Source: JBAVQS01 sp049694275 (GTDB lineage: Bacteria > Chloroflexota > Anaerolineae > UBA4142 > SHND01). Taken from it: 30,267 bases of DNA. Location: contig JBAVQS010000024.1 of NCBI GenBank assembly GCA_049694275.1, positions 1-30,267 on the forward strand. Direction: 5' to 3'. The notes under the pieces are model-generated. The model was given only the letters and a program-made list of their open reading frames with translations. It did not search any database and was not told the DNA's origin. Positions 14,175-22,181 of the stretch are shown one piece after another. Position 1 is the first letter of the stretch. Every line of letters starts with the position of its first letter. The translations under genes and the position numbers were made by a program.

Positions 14175-16265
14175 ATGCCTGAATTCAAACTTGTAGCCCC
14201 CTTCCAACCAACCGGTGATCAACCGGCCGCTATAGAAAAGCTCGTCGCCGGTTTGCAGCAAGGCCATAAATATCAAACGCTGCTTGGCGCGACGGCGACC
14301 GGCAAAACCTACGTCATGGCGAACATCATCGAAAAGGTCCAGCGCCCAACGCTCATCATCGCCCATAACAAGACCCTGGCCGCCCAGCTATACAGTGAGT
14401 TCCGCGAGTTCTTTCCAAACAACTCGGTCGAGTATTTCGTCTCGTATTACGACTATTACCAGCCCGAGGCCTACGTCCCGCAAAAGGACCTCTATATCGA
14501 AAAGGACTCGAGCATCAACGACGAGATCGACCGCCTGCGCCTCGCCGCGACCAGTTCCCTCTTTTCGCGCCGCGATGTCGTGATCGTCGCCTCGGTCTCG
14601 TGCATCTATGGCCTCGGCTCGCCTGAGGACTATGGCCGCGTGGTGATCTCGCTCCGCCGCGGCGAAACCCGCCAGCGGGACAAGGTGCTACGCCACCTTG
14701 TCGATATCCGTTATGAGCGGAACGACATGGAGTTGTCGCGCGGCAAGTTTCGCGTGCGCGGCGATACCCTCGAAGTCGCCCCGGCCTATGGTGAAACCGC
14801 CTACCGCATCGAGTTCTTTGGCGACGAGATCGACCGCATCACCGAGGTGGACCAGTTGACCGGCGAGATCCTGCTTGAGCATACGGCAATCGACATTTAT
14901 CCGGCCAAGCACTTTATCACCCCGGCCGAAAAGCTCGAGGCCGCCATCGCGGACATTGAAAAAGAGTTGGAGAACCGGCTCAAGGAGCTGAAATCACAGG
15001 ACAAGCTGCTGGAAGCGCAGCGGATCGAACAGCGCACCCGCTATGACCTGGAGATGCTCCGCGAGATCGGCTATTGCTCCGGCATCGAGAACTATTCGCG
15101 CCCGCTGGCCCAGCGCGCCGCCGGCTCGCCGCCGTGGACCCTGCTCGACTATTTCCCCGACGACTATCTCATCATCATCGACGAATCGCACAATACCATC
15201 CCACAGATTCACGGGATGTATAACGGCGACCGCGCCCGCAAGATGACGCTGGTGGATTACGGGTTCCGCCTGCCAAGCGCGCTCGACAATCGGCCATTAA
15301 AGTTCGAAGAGTTCGAGAACAAGGTTAACCAGGTGATCTTTACCAGCGCGACCCCGAGCGCCTACGAGCGCGAGAAATCGGCCCAGATCGTCGAGCAGAT
15401 CATCCGCCCGACCGGGCTGGTCGATCCCCAGGTGGTGATCCGCCCGATCAAGGGCCAGGTGGATGACCTCGTCGCCGAGTTGCGCAAACGGATTGACCGC
15501 GGCGAGCGCGCCCTGGTCACGACCCTCACCAAGCGGATGGCCGAAGACCTATCTGATTACCTGCAAGAGGTCGGCTTTAAGGTTCACTATCTCCACTCCG
15601 AAGTCCAGACCATCGAGCGCGTCGAGATCCTGCGCGACCTGCGCCTGGGCATCTATGATGTCATCGTCGGCATCAATCTCCTGCGTGAAGGTCTCGATCT
15701 CCCCGAAGTCTCGCTCGTGGCGATTCTCGACGCCGACAAGGAGGGGTTCCTCCGCAGCGAGACCGCGCTCATCCAGACCATCGGCCGCGCGGCGCGCCAC
15801 ATCAACGGGCAGGTCCTCATGTATGCCGACAATATGACCGACTCGATGAAAAGGGCGATTGGCGAGACCGACCGCCGGCGCAAGGTACAGGCGGATTACA
15901 ACGAGGCGCACAACATCGTCCCACAGGGAATTATCAAGCAGGTCAAAGACCTCACCGAGCGCGTCCGTTCCGCCGCGGAATCGCGCGGCGACTACAAGAC
16001 GGGCGGCGCGCCGTTCGAAATCCCAAAGAGCGAGGCGCACAAGCTCATCGCCGACTTGGAAAAGCAGATGAAAGACGCCGCTGGCAAGTGGGAGTTTGAA
16101 AAGGCGGCCATGCTGCGTGACCAGATCATGGAACTGCGCGCGATGCTCGATGCCCAGGATGGCCGGCCCGAGTGGAAAAAGATCATGCAAGACGAAGATG
16201 AATCCCAGCGCCAACAGCTCCTGGAGGCCAGGGACCTTGCCAAAAAGAAAACCCCGGCGAAATAG
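14175..16265 (+). CDS. uvrB: Excinuclease ABC subunit UvrB
   Basis: 696 aa, slightly longer than typical at the C-terminus. UvrB is the damage-verifying helicase-like subunit of nucleotide excision repair: it is loaded on DNA by UvrA and recruits UvrC. Visible are Walker A GATATGKT at 38-45, the beta-hairpin region SYYDYYQPEAYVP (about 93-105), the DEAD-like IIDESH, helicase motifs TSATPS, GINLLREGLDLPEVSLV and QTIGRAARH, and a C-terminal UVR domain (KLIADLEKQMKDAA, KAAMLRDQI) that binds UvrC. GAGG 6 bases before the ATG sets the start. It is a single-gene unit under a probable LexA-controlled promoter. Confidence 0.98.
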   Translation: MPEFKLVAPFQPTGDQPAAIEKLVAGLQQGHKYQTLLGATATGKTYVMANIIEKVQRPTLIIAHNKTLAAQLYSEFREFFPNNSVEYFVSYYDYYQPEAYVPQKDLYIEKDSSINDEIDRLRLAATSSLFSRRDVVIVASVSCIYGLGSPEDYGRVVISLRRGETRQRDKVLRHLVDIRYERNDMELSRGKFRVRGDTLEVAPAYGETAYRIEFFGDEIDRITEVDQLTGEILLEHTAIDIYPAKHFITPAEKLEAAIADIEKELENRLKELKSQDKLLEAQRIEQRTRYDLEMLREIGYCSGIENYSRPLAQRAAGSPPWTLLDYFPDDYLIIIDESHNTIPQIHGMYNGDRARKMTLVDYGFRLPSALDNRPLKFEEFENKVNQVIFTSATPSAYEREKSAQIVEQIIRPTGLVDPQVVIRPIKGQVDDLVAELRKRIDRGERALVTTLTKRMAEDLSDYLQEVGFKVHYLHSEVQTIERVEILRDLRLGIYDVIVGINLLREGLDLPEVSLVAILDADKEGFLRSETALIQTIGRAARHINGQVLMYADNMTDSMKRAIGETDRRRKVQADYNEAHNIVPQGIIKQVKDLTERVRSAAESRGDYKTGGAPFEIPKSEAHKLIADLEKQMKDAAGKWEFEKAAMLRDQIMELRAMLDAQDGRPEWKKIMQDEDESQRQQLLEARDLAKKKTPAK

Positions 16266-16276
16266 CCGAATGGCTT

Positions 16277-16313
16277 GTCACCCTGAGCCGTGCGAAGGGT
16301 CTCGCCCCCGAGG
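16277..16313 (+). repeat. 37-nt direct repeat, copy 1
   Basis: It begins GTCACCCTGAGCCGTGCGAA and ends CGCCCCCGAGG. It lies just after the uvrB stop and differs from copy 2 at one position. It looks like the widespread REP-like 'CCTGAGC...GCGAAGGGTCT' intergenic element. Confidence 0.8.
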
Positions 16314-16347
16314 CGCATGGGGTTGGACTGGACCGGCTGCGAGTTAT

Positions 16348-16384
16348 GTCACCCTGAGCCGCGCGAAGGGTCTCGCCCCCGAGG
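16348..16384 (+). repeat. 37-nt direct repeat, copy 2
   Basis: Same unit as 16277-16313 with one substitution (CGTGCG versus CGCGCG), in the same orientation, 34 bases further on. Confidence 0.8.
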
Positions 16385-16436
16385 ACAGATCCCGGGGCTG
16401 GCGATGCGAACGAGAGATTCCATAGCGAGAATCGAG

Positions 16437-16464
16437 AGCGAGGCGACCAATCGGTCGCCTCGCT
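16437..16464. terminator. Perfect 12-bp hairpin between uvrB and the LAGLIDADG gene
   Basis: AGCGAGGCGACC, loop AATC, then GGTCGCCTCGCT. It lies between convergent genes, so a bidirectional terminator is likely, but neither side has a good T-run. It could instead be a factor-dependent or mRNA-stabilising hairpin. Confidence 0.45.
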
Positions 16465-16492
16465 GCATTCGAGTCCCGCCAAGGCTCAACGA

Positions 16493-17017
16493 TTATGAGC
16501 CGTTGGGTTTATTTTCTTCATCAAAGGTTGCTGATTTGGGTCGGCGTGCGTCTTCCATTCGCTGTTTGAAAGATAATAGCACTTCAGAATTCTTACTCCC
16601 CGATTGTTGTTGATGTATGAAGCATACACACTCGCGCCAAATAGCGTAGTCATTTTTCTTCTTGGTTTTTAAGGGGAACTGATCTAACAAGGGAATTATT
16701 ATATGCATTAAGTTGGAATTTCCTTGAAAGTAAAGCCCATATTGGTCTGCATCCTTGCCCCCTCTGTTTCGGGCGAAACCATAGCTAAACTTGTTCAGCT
16801 TGCCACAATGTAATGTGGCTTGTATCTCTTCCAATATTGGCAGATCATCCATTCTGAACTTGAGTTGAAGGTAAGGCCAGAAATGTCCTTGCCTCGTCGG
16901 AGTCGGCTTATTATGTGCAATCAAGAAGCTGCCTTCTCCATCCACAAGTCCGGAAAACCACGCGCACCATAAAGGATCAATCATGAGGTCAATGCCAAAA
17001 CAGTATTGATGTGACAT
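16493..17017 (-). CDS. Single-motif LAGLIDADG-family protein, free-standing
   Basis: 174 aa from an ATG with GAGG 5 bases upstream. WFSGLVDGEGSFLI (about 20-33) is a LAGLIDADG helix with its acidic catalytic end; a single motif implies a homodimer. Downstream residues (LQLKFRMDD, YGLYFQG) fit the beta-saddle of these homing endonucleases. The gene is visibly AT-richer than its neighbours, which suggests transfer. No intron or intein can be seen around it, so it is probably a free-standing endonuclease or a domesticated DNA-binding protein. A hairpin repeat (17057-17092) lies in its leader. Confidence 0.8.
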   Translation of the reverse strand: MSHQYCFGIDLMIDPLWCAWFSGLVDGEGSFLIAHNKPTPTRQGHFWPYLQLKFRMDDLPILEEIQATLHCGKLNKFSYGFARNRGGKDADQYGLYFQGNSNLMHIIIPLLDQFPLKTKKKNDYAIWRECVCFIHQQQSGSKNSEVLLSFKQRMEDARRPKSATFDEENKPNGS

Positions 17018-17056
17018 AGTAACCTCGAACGGGTTCTGTGGTGGGTGTCCGCCGCT

Positions 17057-17092
17057 GCTGGCGGGAACCCCCTGGGAGGGCCAGCACGGCGC
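17057..17092. repeat. Dispersed hairpin element, copy 1
   Basis: A GCTGGC/GCCAGC stem encloses a GC-rich loop, then ACGGCGC. It matches the element at 18233-18268 at most positions, with one single-base indel. It lies in the leader of the LAGLIDADG gene. Confidence 0.6.
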
Positions 17093-17153
17093 TGTGCGAT
17101 CCAGCCCGCTGGTTGAAAACATCGGCTGGGACCGGAAGCCCACTCAAACAAGC

Positions 17154-17285
17154 TTATACCAGTTTCACAAACTCGTCCACACTCAGCCCAGCCTCTCGTA
17201 TGATTCCTCGCAAAGAGCCTCGGTCCAGTTCCTTATGATCGGGTACGACAACCTGTCCGAACGGGCTGTCGCGGCGGAGAATCAT
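17154..17285 (-). pseudogene. hicA: hicA toxin remnant, C-terminal part
   Basis: 43 codons. MILRRDSPFGQ and VPDHKELDRG, then LSVDEFVKLV, are the C-terminal part of a HicA mRNA-interferase toxin. The first 30 or so residues, including the helix with the catalytic His of the G-S-H motif, are missing. The reading frame begins inside the 3' end of the hicB frame, as if a deletion removed the hicB end and the hicA start. No toxin activity is expected. Confidence 0.75.
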
Positions 17286-17433
17286 ACAACGCCTCAACAT
17301 AGCCCTGTATCGCTTCTTTAATATCGGCAACTGCTTCCTCTCTCGTCTGGCCCTGGCTAATACAACCGGGTAGGCTAGGGCACTCGGCCACCCAATAGCC
17401 ATCTTCGCCCGGATAAATAATGACTTGTCTCAT
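17233..17433 (-). pseudogene. hicB: hicB antitoxin, truncated by fusion into hicA
   Basis: 66 codons. Residues 1-50 (MRQVIIYPGEDGYWVAECPS, then LPGCISQG and EAVADIKEAIQGYVEALY) are a normal HicB partial RNase H fold. The remaining 16 are the out-of-frame reading of hicA. AGAGGGG lies about 8 bases before the ATG. The antitoxin fold might still form, but its partner is lost. The usual C-terminal segment is absent. Confidence 0.75.
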
Positions 17434-17500
17434 GTTTATACCCCTCTCTTGGGCCAAGTATACCACCGGAAGGGGAAACAAAAAACTCCCGTTGTGTCTA

Positions 17501-18157
17501 TTACGCGGCAGTGGCCTGGTTAGCAAGGGAAGTCTGTCGCAGCAGCCAGGCCATACCGCCCGCCGCCACGGCGAAGGGCAAAATGGTTCCGATTGCAATC
17601 GCGACTAGGGCAAAGAGAGTTGCCTCGGAAAGCTGAAGATATCCGAATACTATAGAGAACGCCAGCGTTGGCGCCCAGCCCGCGACGCATATAACGACCC
17701 ACCACCCGGCATGCGGAACACGCCCGCGCAACGCGAACCATTGGCACACGGCGAGCAAGAGCGCGCTAGCCAGGATCGTGAGCGGTCCGATCAACTCAGG
17801 GGGAGTGTCGGGAGGTAAGCTCCACCTGAACAGGCCCTCGAGCAGCATGGCGAGACCTGTGGCGAGGATCCACCAGGCCGAGTGCTTGAGATATTTGCGG
17901 AGGAGCAGCCACTGGCCCAATCCCATTCCCAGCCCGATGAATAGCATGGAAGCCCCCATGCCATCAGCCGTAAGGATGAGCGCCTGTTCGGTCTCTGTTC
18001 CCGAAACTGGAGCGGTGACACCAAGAATCGCGACCAGAGCCAAGTTCACAAGAAAAGCGAAGGCAAGGCCAATAATTGGCCCCACGACCGTGGCGAGAAT
18101 CCAAAGGAACCCGAATTTCCAACCTGGGCGAGTTGGTTGAACGAGTGCGACAGACAT
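17501..18157 (-). CDS. Integral membrane protein of unknown function
   Basis: 218 aa with about six hydrophobic segments. Two similar units, GLGQWLLLRKYLKHSAWWI (about 78-96) and CQWFALRGRVPHAGWWVV (about 136-153), suggest an internal duplication with a conserved QW-LR-WW pattern. I have no named family for it, and no catalytic motif is visible. A strong GGAGG precedes the ATG, and a sigma-70-like promoter lies about 130 bases upstream with a hairpin element in the leader. It is upstream of, and on the same strand as, the hicBA remnant. Confidence 0.75.
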   Translation of the reverse strand: MSVALVQPTRPGWKFGFLWILATVVGPIIGLAFAFLVNLALVAILGVTAPVSGTETEQALILTADGMGASMLFIGLGMGLGQWLLLRKYLKHSAWWILATGLAMLLEGLFRWSLPPDTPPELIGPLTILASALLLAVCQWFALRGRVPHAGWWVVICVAGWAPTLAFSIVFGYLQLSEATLFALVAIAIGTILPFAVAAGGMAWLLRQTSLANQATAA

Positions 18158-18232
18158 TCTAGTATCCTCCTTTCGCCGACATCATGAATCGGCGCATGAG
18201 TGAGCCTGTGCGAGTGGGCGGCGAGCGGGATT

Positions 18233-18268
18233 GCTGGCGGGCACCCTCGGGAGGACTAGCACGGTGCC
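18233..18268. repeat. Dispersed hairpin element, copy 2
   Basis: GCTGGCGGGCACCCTCGGGA through CACGGTGCC, related to 17057-17092. It contains an outer GGCACC/GGTGCC pair and lies in the 5' leader of the membrane protein gene at 17501-18157. Confidence 0.6.
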
Positions 18269-18289
18269 ACCGCCAAGTCGTACGTCCCC

Positions 18290-18319
18290 ATTATACTCCT
18301 CCTGTTCTTGCAACGACAA
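18290..18319 (-). promoter_or_regulatory. Promoter for the membrane protein gene
   Basis: On the minus strand TTGTCG (18314-18319), an 18-nt spacer and a perfect TATAAT (18290-18295). It implies a leader of about 125 nt containing the hairpin element. Confidence 0.5.
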
Positions 18320-18409
18320 GGGCACGCGCCACAGGCAATTTCAGCAAAGGCTCTCATCGCCTTTAGATTTCGCTTCTCTCTGGTACTATATCACCAATGG
18401 GACGTCACA

Positions 18410-19672
18410 TCAACGCTCCCTATCTGATATCTGCTCGATGACGGCCACAGCCCGAGCAATCCCATTCTCGGCCCGAATGCGCTCTCCCAGGCTGGCCGCA
18501 TTCTTGCGCATCGTCGTGTCGGACACCGCGGAACGAATAGCGTCGGCCAGACGCTCGACCGTTAGGCTCCGGCGTGGAATGGGCATAGGCGCCACCCCCA
18601 ACTCGTAGACTCGTCGCCCCCAAAACGGCTGATCGCCAAAAAATGGCGTGACAATCGATGGGATGCCGGCCTGTAACCCCGCGGCGGTGGTCCCTGCGCC
18701 GCCATGATGCACGACCGCCGCCATTTGAGGAAACAGCCAGCTATGAGGCATCGAGCCAATCATGAATACTGTCTTTGGCAAATTCTCCCTCTTTATACCA
18801 CTCCACCCCGCGGAGAGCACCCCGCGCTGGCCGGTGCGAGCCAGTGCCTGCAAAACCAGATCGGCCGTTTCCTCTGGGTTGCGGCTGGGCATACTCCCAA
18901 AGCCAATGTAGATCGGCGGAGGGCCAGACTTCAGGAAATCCAACAAGTCATCGGGCGGTTCCCACCCTGCCGGCGGTTCCAGGAACCAGTACCCGGTGAC
19001 GTGGATGAAATCATCCCAATCCGCAGGCGGCGGCAATACCAGCGGGCTGTAGCCATACAGGACCGCTTGCCTCTGCTGGGATGCAACCGGGCCCCAGAAT
19101 GGCGCCGGCGCCATCTGCAAGACCTGGGATCGCACTTGATTATCCGCCGAGCGGAAAGTTTGCCACATCATCTGTTGCGTCAGGCGATGCGACAGGTGAT
19201 TGGCCCAGGCAGGCAACCGCGTCTGTGACAATGGGATCAAGGCGCTGGGGAACTCACGGGTCGGCGTCAACGGAAACAGGTATGCCTGCATAAAAGGGAT
19301 GTCCAGCTTGTCCGATAGCGCCAGGCCCACAAAAAGCCCACCCAGTCCGCCAATAATCAGATCTGAGCCCTGACAGGCCTCCAACCCGCTGACCGCAGCC
19401 TGATGGGCCAGTTGCTGCGCGCCGCGTCCCGTGCTCGCCAGGATCTTCAAGAGATTGCCTTGCTCTGCAATCTCTTGAAACTGCTTTTGCGCGGCCGCTT
19501 CCACGCCGCTCCCCATCGCGACGAATTTCAGACCCTGGTCCGTAATCAGGGTCTGGAAATCCTGCGTGGCCAGGATGCGAACCGTATGCCCCGCTTCTTT
19601 CAACCCCTTTCCCAGCGCGACATAGGGCTGGACATCACCGCGACTGCCTCCCGCAATGATGGTTACTTGCAT
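18410..19672 (-). CDS. UGT-type glycosyltransferase (GT1/GT28-like)
   Basis: 420 aa. The N-terminus (MQVTIIAGGSRGDVQPYVAL, AGHTVRILA) and the C-terminal signature (VHHGGAGTTAAGLQAGIPSI, then FFGDQPFWGRRV) are those of bacterial UGT-like enzymes related to sterol beta-glucosyltransferases and antibiotic glycosyltransferases. It probably transfers a sugar from UDP- or dTDP-sugar to a small lipophilic acceptor such as a hopanoid, carotenoid or glycolipid; the acceptor is inferred only. GGGAG lies before the ATG. It lies 56 bases downstream of the dedA-like gene on the same strand and may share its transcript. Confidence 0.93.
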   Translation of the reverse strand: MQVTIIAGGSRGDVQPYVALGKGLKEAGHTVRILATQDFQTLITDQGLKFVAMGSGVEAAAQKQFQEIAEQGNLLKILASTGRGAQQLAHQAAVSGLEACQGSDLIIGGLGGLFVGLALSDKLDIPFMQAYLFPLTPTREFPSALIPLSQTRLPAWANHLSHRLTQQMMWQTFRSADNQVRSQVLQMAPAPFWGPVASQQRQAVLYGYSPLVLPPPADWDDFIHVTGYWFLEPPAGWEPPDDLLDFLKSGPPPIYIGFGSMPSRNPEETADLVLQALARTGQRGVLSAGWSGIKRENLPKTVFMIGSMPHSWLFPQMAAVVHHGGAGTTAAGLQAGIPSIVTPFFGDQPFWGRRVYELGVAPMPIPRRSLTVERLADAIRSAVSDTTMRKNAASLGERIRAENGIARAVAVIEQISDRER

Positions 19673-19728
19673 GACAGTTGACTCCCTTTTGCCGTGGAAA
19701 CATAGCGATTAATCTGCCCAATCAGGAG

Positions 19729-20391
19729 CTAGCCTTCCGGCGCCACGCTGGGTTTCCGCATGTCCCTCCGGGCTCTCAGTCCCTCGACCACGGCCGGGAC
19801 GAGCGAGATGACGACAATCGCGACGATGACCAATTCAAAGTTGTGTTGGACGAAAGGAATGTTGCCGAAAAAATAGCCCAGCATCGTAAAGAGGGCCACC
19901 CAGAGGACACCGCCAATGACATTCCAGCGAATGAAAAATCCGTAAGGCATCTGGCTCACTCCGGCCACGAACGGTGCAAAGGTGCGAATGATTGGCACGA
20001 ACCGCGCCAAAAAGATCGTCTTGCCGCCATGCTTTTCAAAAAAGCGATGTGTCCGCTCCATGTACTCTTTCTTGATCCATTTAACTTCGCCCGTGTAGGC
20101 TTTGGCGCCCACCCGATTACCGATCCAGTAGTTGGCGGTATCTCCGGCGACGGCGGCGATGGAGAGTACAATAAAAATCATCCAGGGATTGAGCGAGCCG
20201 CGGGCCGCAAACGTGGCGGCTGCAAAGATGAGCGAATCACCCGGCAAAAAGGGCATCACCACCACGCCCGTCTCCACAAAAATGACAATAAAAAGGAGCG
20301 CCATGGTCCACGCTCCGTATTGGGTGATAATATCGTTCAGGTAGACATCCACATGCAAAACGATATTGACGAGCTGCAAGATAATATTCAC
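19729..20391 (-). CDS. DedA/SNARE-associated (VTT) membrane protein
   Basis: 220 aa. DedA hallmarks: FVETGVVVMPFLPGDSLIFA, GDTANYWIGNRVG, FFEKHGGKTIFLARFVPIIR and TFAPFVAGVSQMPYG, with four or more hydrophobic segments. Family members act in membrane homeostasis, including flipping of undecaprenyl phosphate or phospholipids; the exact substrate here is unknown. The GTG at 20391 is chosen because AGGAG lies 7 bases upstream and the family N-terminus begins there; longer in-frame ORFs upstream are not supported. A basic tail ends the protein. Confidence 0.92.
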   Translation of the reverse strand: MNIILQLVNIVLHVDVYLNDIITQYGAWTMALLFIVIFVETGVVVMPFLPGDSLIFAAATFAARGSLNPWMIFIVLSIAAVAGDTANYWIGNRVGAKAYTGEVKWIKKEYMERTHRFFEKHGGKTIFLARFVPIIRTFAPFVAGVSQMPYGFFIRWNVIGGVLWVALFTMLGYFFGNIPFVQHNFELVIVAIVVISLVPAVVEGLRARRDMRKPSVAPEG

Positions 20392-20565
20392 GAAATTTCT
20401 CCTTATCCGGTTCTTTTTCCCCTCGCATGACTCTCTTTCAGCAGAGGACCTGGTCCTTATACCTGCGCGGGGTTGCCCCATTCTAAACCAAGTTGCCCTG
20501 AAAAGCACATAGAGACAGAAATCAGAAAATGGCGTAAAATACGGTTATTCAAAGGAGGAAAATCC

Positions 20566-21144
20566 ATGCCGACGATTGAGCAGACCTATATTATCCAATC
20601 TGTCCCTGAGGATGTCTGGGACGCGTTGATCAACCCGGAGCGAATCCGCGTGTGGAGCGGCGCAACCGCCGAATTTAAACCTGAGCCCGGCGCCGAGTAC
20701 TGGCTGTGGGATGGTGATATTCGCGGCAAGGTGCTCGAAGCGGAACCCCACAAGCGCCTGACCCAAACCTGGAAACCCCGCAATTGGGATGTGGAAGACT
20801 CAGTGGTGACCTTTGTGTTAACGCCCACTGAAGAGGGCACCCAGGTCGATCTCGTTCATGAGAATGTTCAGGATTGGGATTATGATGGCACAGCCGAGGG
20901 GTGGGATATTTATTATCTCGGGGCCATCCAGCGGATGATTGAAGGTCAGTCGGAAAACCGGCCGGCGATGACCAAAAAGCGCGCCGCTGCGAAAAAGGCC
21001 GCGCCCAAGAAAAACAACCCGCCCGCGGCGAAAAAGAGCGCCACCGGCGCCAAAACAACGGCAAAGAAAGTGACCCCCAAAAAGGCCGCCAAGAAGACGC
21101 CGGCCAAAAAGGGAGCGACGCCCAAGCGCGCGAAAAAGCAATAG
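20566..21144 (+). CDS. SRPBCC/AHSA1-type protein with histone-H1-like tail
   Basis: 192 aa. Residues 1-130 form an SRPBCC (Bet v1-like) ligand-binding domain of the AHSA1 group: IEQTYIIQSVPEDVWDALIN, EFKPEPGAEYWLWDGDIRG, KRLTQTWK, and a C-terminal helix. From about 136 to the end it is a Lys/Ala/Pro tail of AAKK, PKK and TPKK units, like histone H1 or bacterial Hc1/AlgP-type tails, likely to bind nucleic acid or polyanions. The combination is unusual. The ATG is set by AAGGAGG 7 bases upstream. It is divergent from the dedA-like gene and followed by a hairpin terminator. Confidence 0.9.
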   Translation: MPTIEQTYIIQSVPEDVWDALINPERIRVWSGATAEFKPEPGAEYWLWDGDIRGKVLEAEPHKRLTQTWKPRNWDVEDSVVTFVLTPTEEGTQVDLVHENVQDWDYDGTAEGWDIYYLGAIQRMIEGQSENRPAMTKKRAAAKKAAPKKNNPPAAKKSATGAKTTAKKVTPKKAAKKTPAKKGATPKRAKKQ

Positions 21145-21153
21145 ATGAGAAAC

Positions 21154-21171
21154 GGCGGGCCTGAGCCCGCC
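21154..21171. terminator. Terminator hairpin after the SRPBCC gene
   Basis: GGCGGGC, loop CTGA, GCCCGCC, followed by ATTTCTT and preceded by GAGAAAC. It lies between convergent genes, so it could act in both directions. Confidence 0.6.
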
Positions 21172-21224
21172 ATTTCTTGTCTATTGCACAAACACAAGCC
21201 GCGCCCTGATTTCCCCTCCCCTCT

Positions 21225-22016
21225 CTATCTTCCAAGCGCCTGCATCAAAGCCAATGCCGTGCGGAACGCATCGGGACCAATGCGCACGCTCCCCGCAAAG
21301 GGATGGTCCAAGGCAAAAATGAGGAGCAGGGTAAACGCAATGACTGCCGCCAGCGCCGAAGCCATTAACGCATGGATATGCCCATTCGTCGTCCCAAAGA
21401 AAAAGGTAAAGACGACAATGATCATTCCGCCGCCCAACAGCAGAACCCACAGGATGTCGGGGATGTGCGTGCGATCGGCCTGAAATCGCTCACGACGGAG
21501 CGTGCTGAGGTCTTGCGTCTTTTCGAGAACCTGGGTATAGAGGTCGCTTTCTCGTGTGGTATGGGGCTCAAATGCCATCCCCGTTGCCCAGAGACGCGCC
21601 AGCGCGGTCTCGGGCAACAGCCCCTGTTCATAGTTTCCCAAATGTGACCATTCATCGTCAATCACTGCTTGAGTATATGCGCGTATATCCGCCTCCAACT
21701 GCGTCCGTGTGGGATCGGGCAGTCCCTGCGCCACGCGATAGAGCGCAATGACCGCGTTCGCTTCGTTGTCCACCGCGCGGTCCACGTTTTGATACTGCTG
21801 CCAGACGACCAGGACGATAAAGGCCAGGAGCACCGCATAGACCACCCCGAGCATGGCATAGATATTTCCGGCCACGTCGTTATGATCCTTGAGCAACTCG
21901 GAAGGGACAAACCGGCGCGCGGCATAAACACCGGCAACGGCAAAGAGCACACTCGCGCCGACGCCGGGCAGTATGAGTAAGAGCGTAGGCAATCTGGTCA
22001 TGAACAAAAGCATCAT
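21225..22016 (-). CDS. DUF4239-like integral membrane protein
   Basis: 263 aa from the first ATG of an ATGATG pair. The second ATG (22013) has better spacing to GGGGAGG. Two N-terminal hydrophobic segments, a soluble helical middle containing NVDRAVDNEANAVIALYRVA (about 77-96), and two C-terminal segments match the bestrophin-like DUF4239 layout. Function is unknown; an ion-channel-like role has been suggested for the fold but nothing here proves it. It is transcribed away from the split tRNA gene. The much longer ORF upstream on this strand runs across the tRNA and intron and is not coding. Confidence 0.85.
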   Translation of the reverse strand: MMLLFMTRLPTLLLILPGVGASVLFAVAGVYAARRFVPSELLKDHNDVAGNIYAMLGVVYAVLLAFIVLVVWQQYQNVDRAVDNEANAVIALYRVAQGLPDPTRTQLEADIRAYTQAVIDDEWSHLGNYEQGLLPETALARLWATGMAFEPHTTRESDLYTQVLEKTQDLSTLRRERFQADRTHIPDILWVLLLGGGMIIVVFTFFFGTTNGHIHALMASALAAVIAFTLLLIFALDHPFAGSVRIGPDAFRTALALMQALGR

Positions 22017-22110
22017 GGACCTCCCCATCCATCCCTGATTGCGAAGCGGGCCATTAGGATAGGATACAAGCTCACACTTGTCAAGGGTGAAAGCAGGCCA
22101 GATTACAAAT

Positions 22111-22138
22111 TTGACGGATACCAATAACTGCGTATAAT
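22111..22138 (+). promoter_or_regulatory. Promoter for the split tRNA-fMet gene
   Basis: TTGACG (22111-22116), a 16-nt spacer and a perfect TATAAT (22133-22138). Initiation is expected about 22145, five bases before the mature tRNA 5' end. Confidence 0.75.
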
Positions 22139-22181
22139 ACACCATGCGCTGCGGGGTGGAGCAGTGGCAGCTCGTTGGGCT

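Noticed and set aside
15549..16214. A 221-codon minus-strand frame inside uvrB
   Set aside because: Antisense of conserved UvrB motifs, no independent signals.
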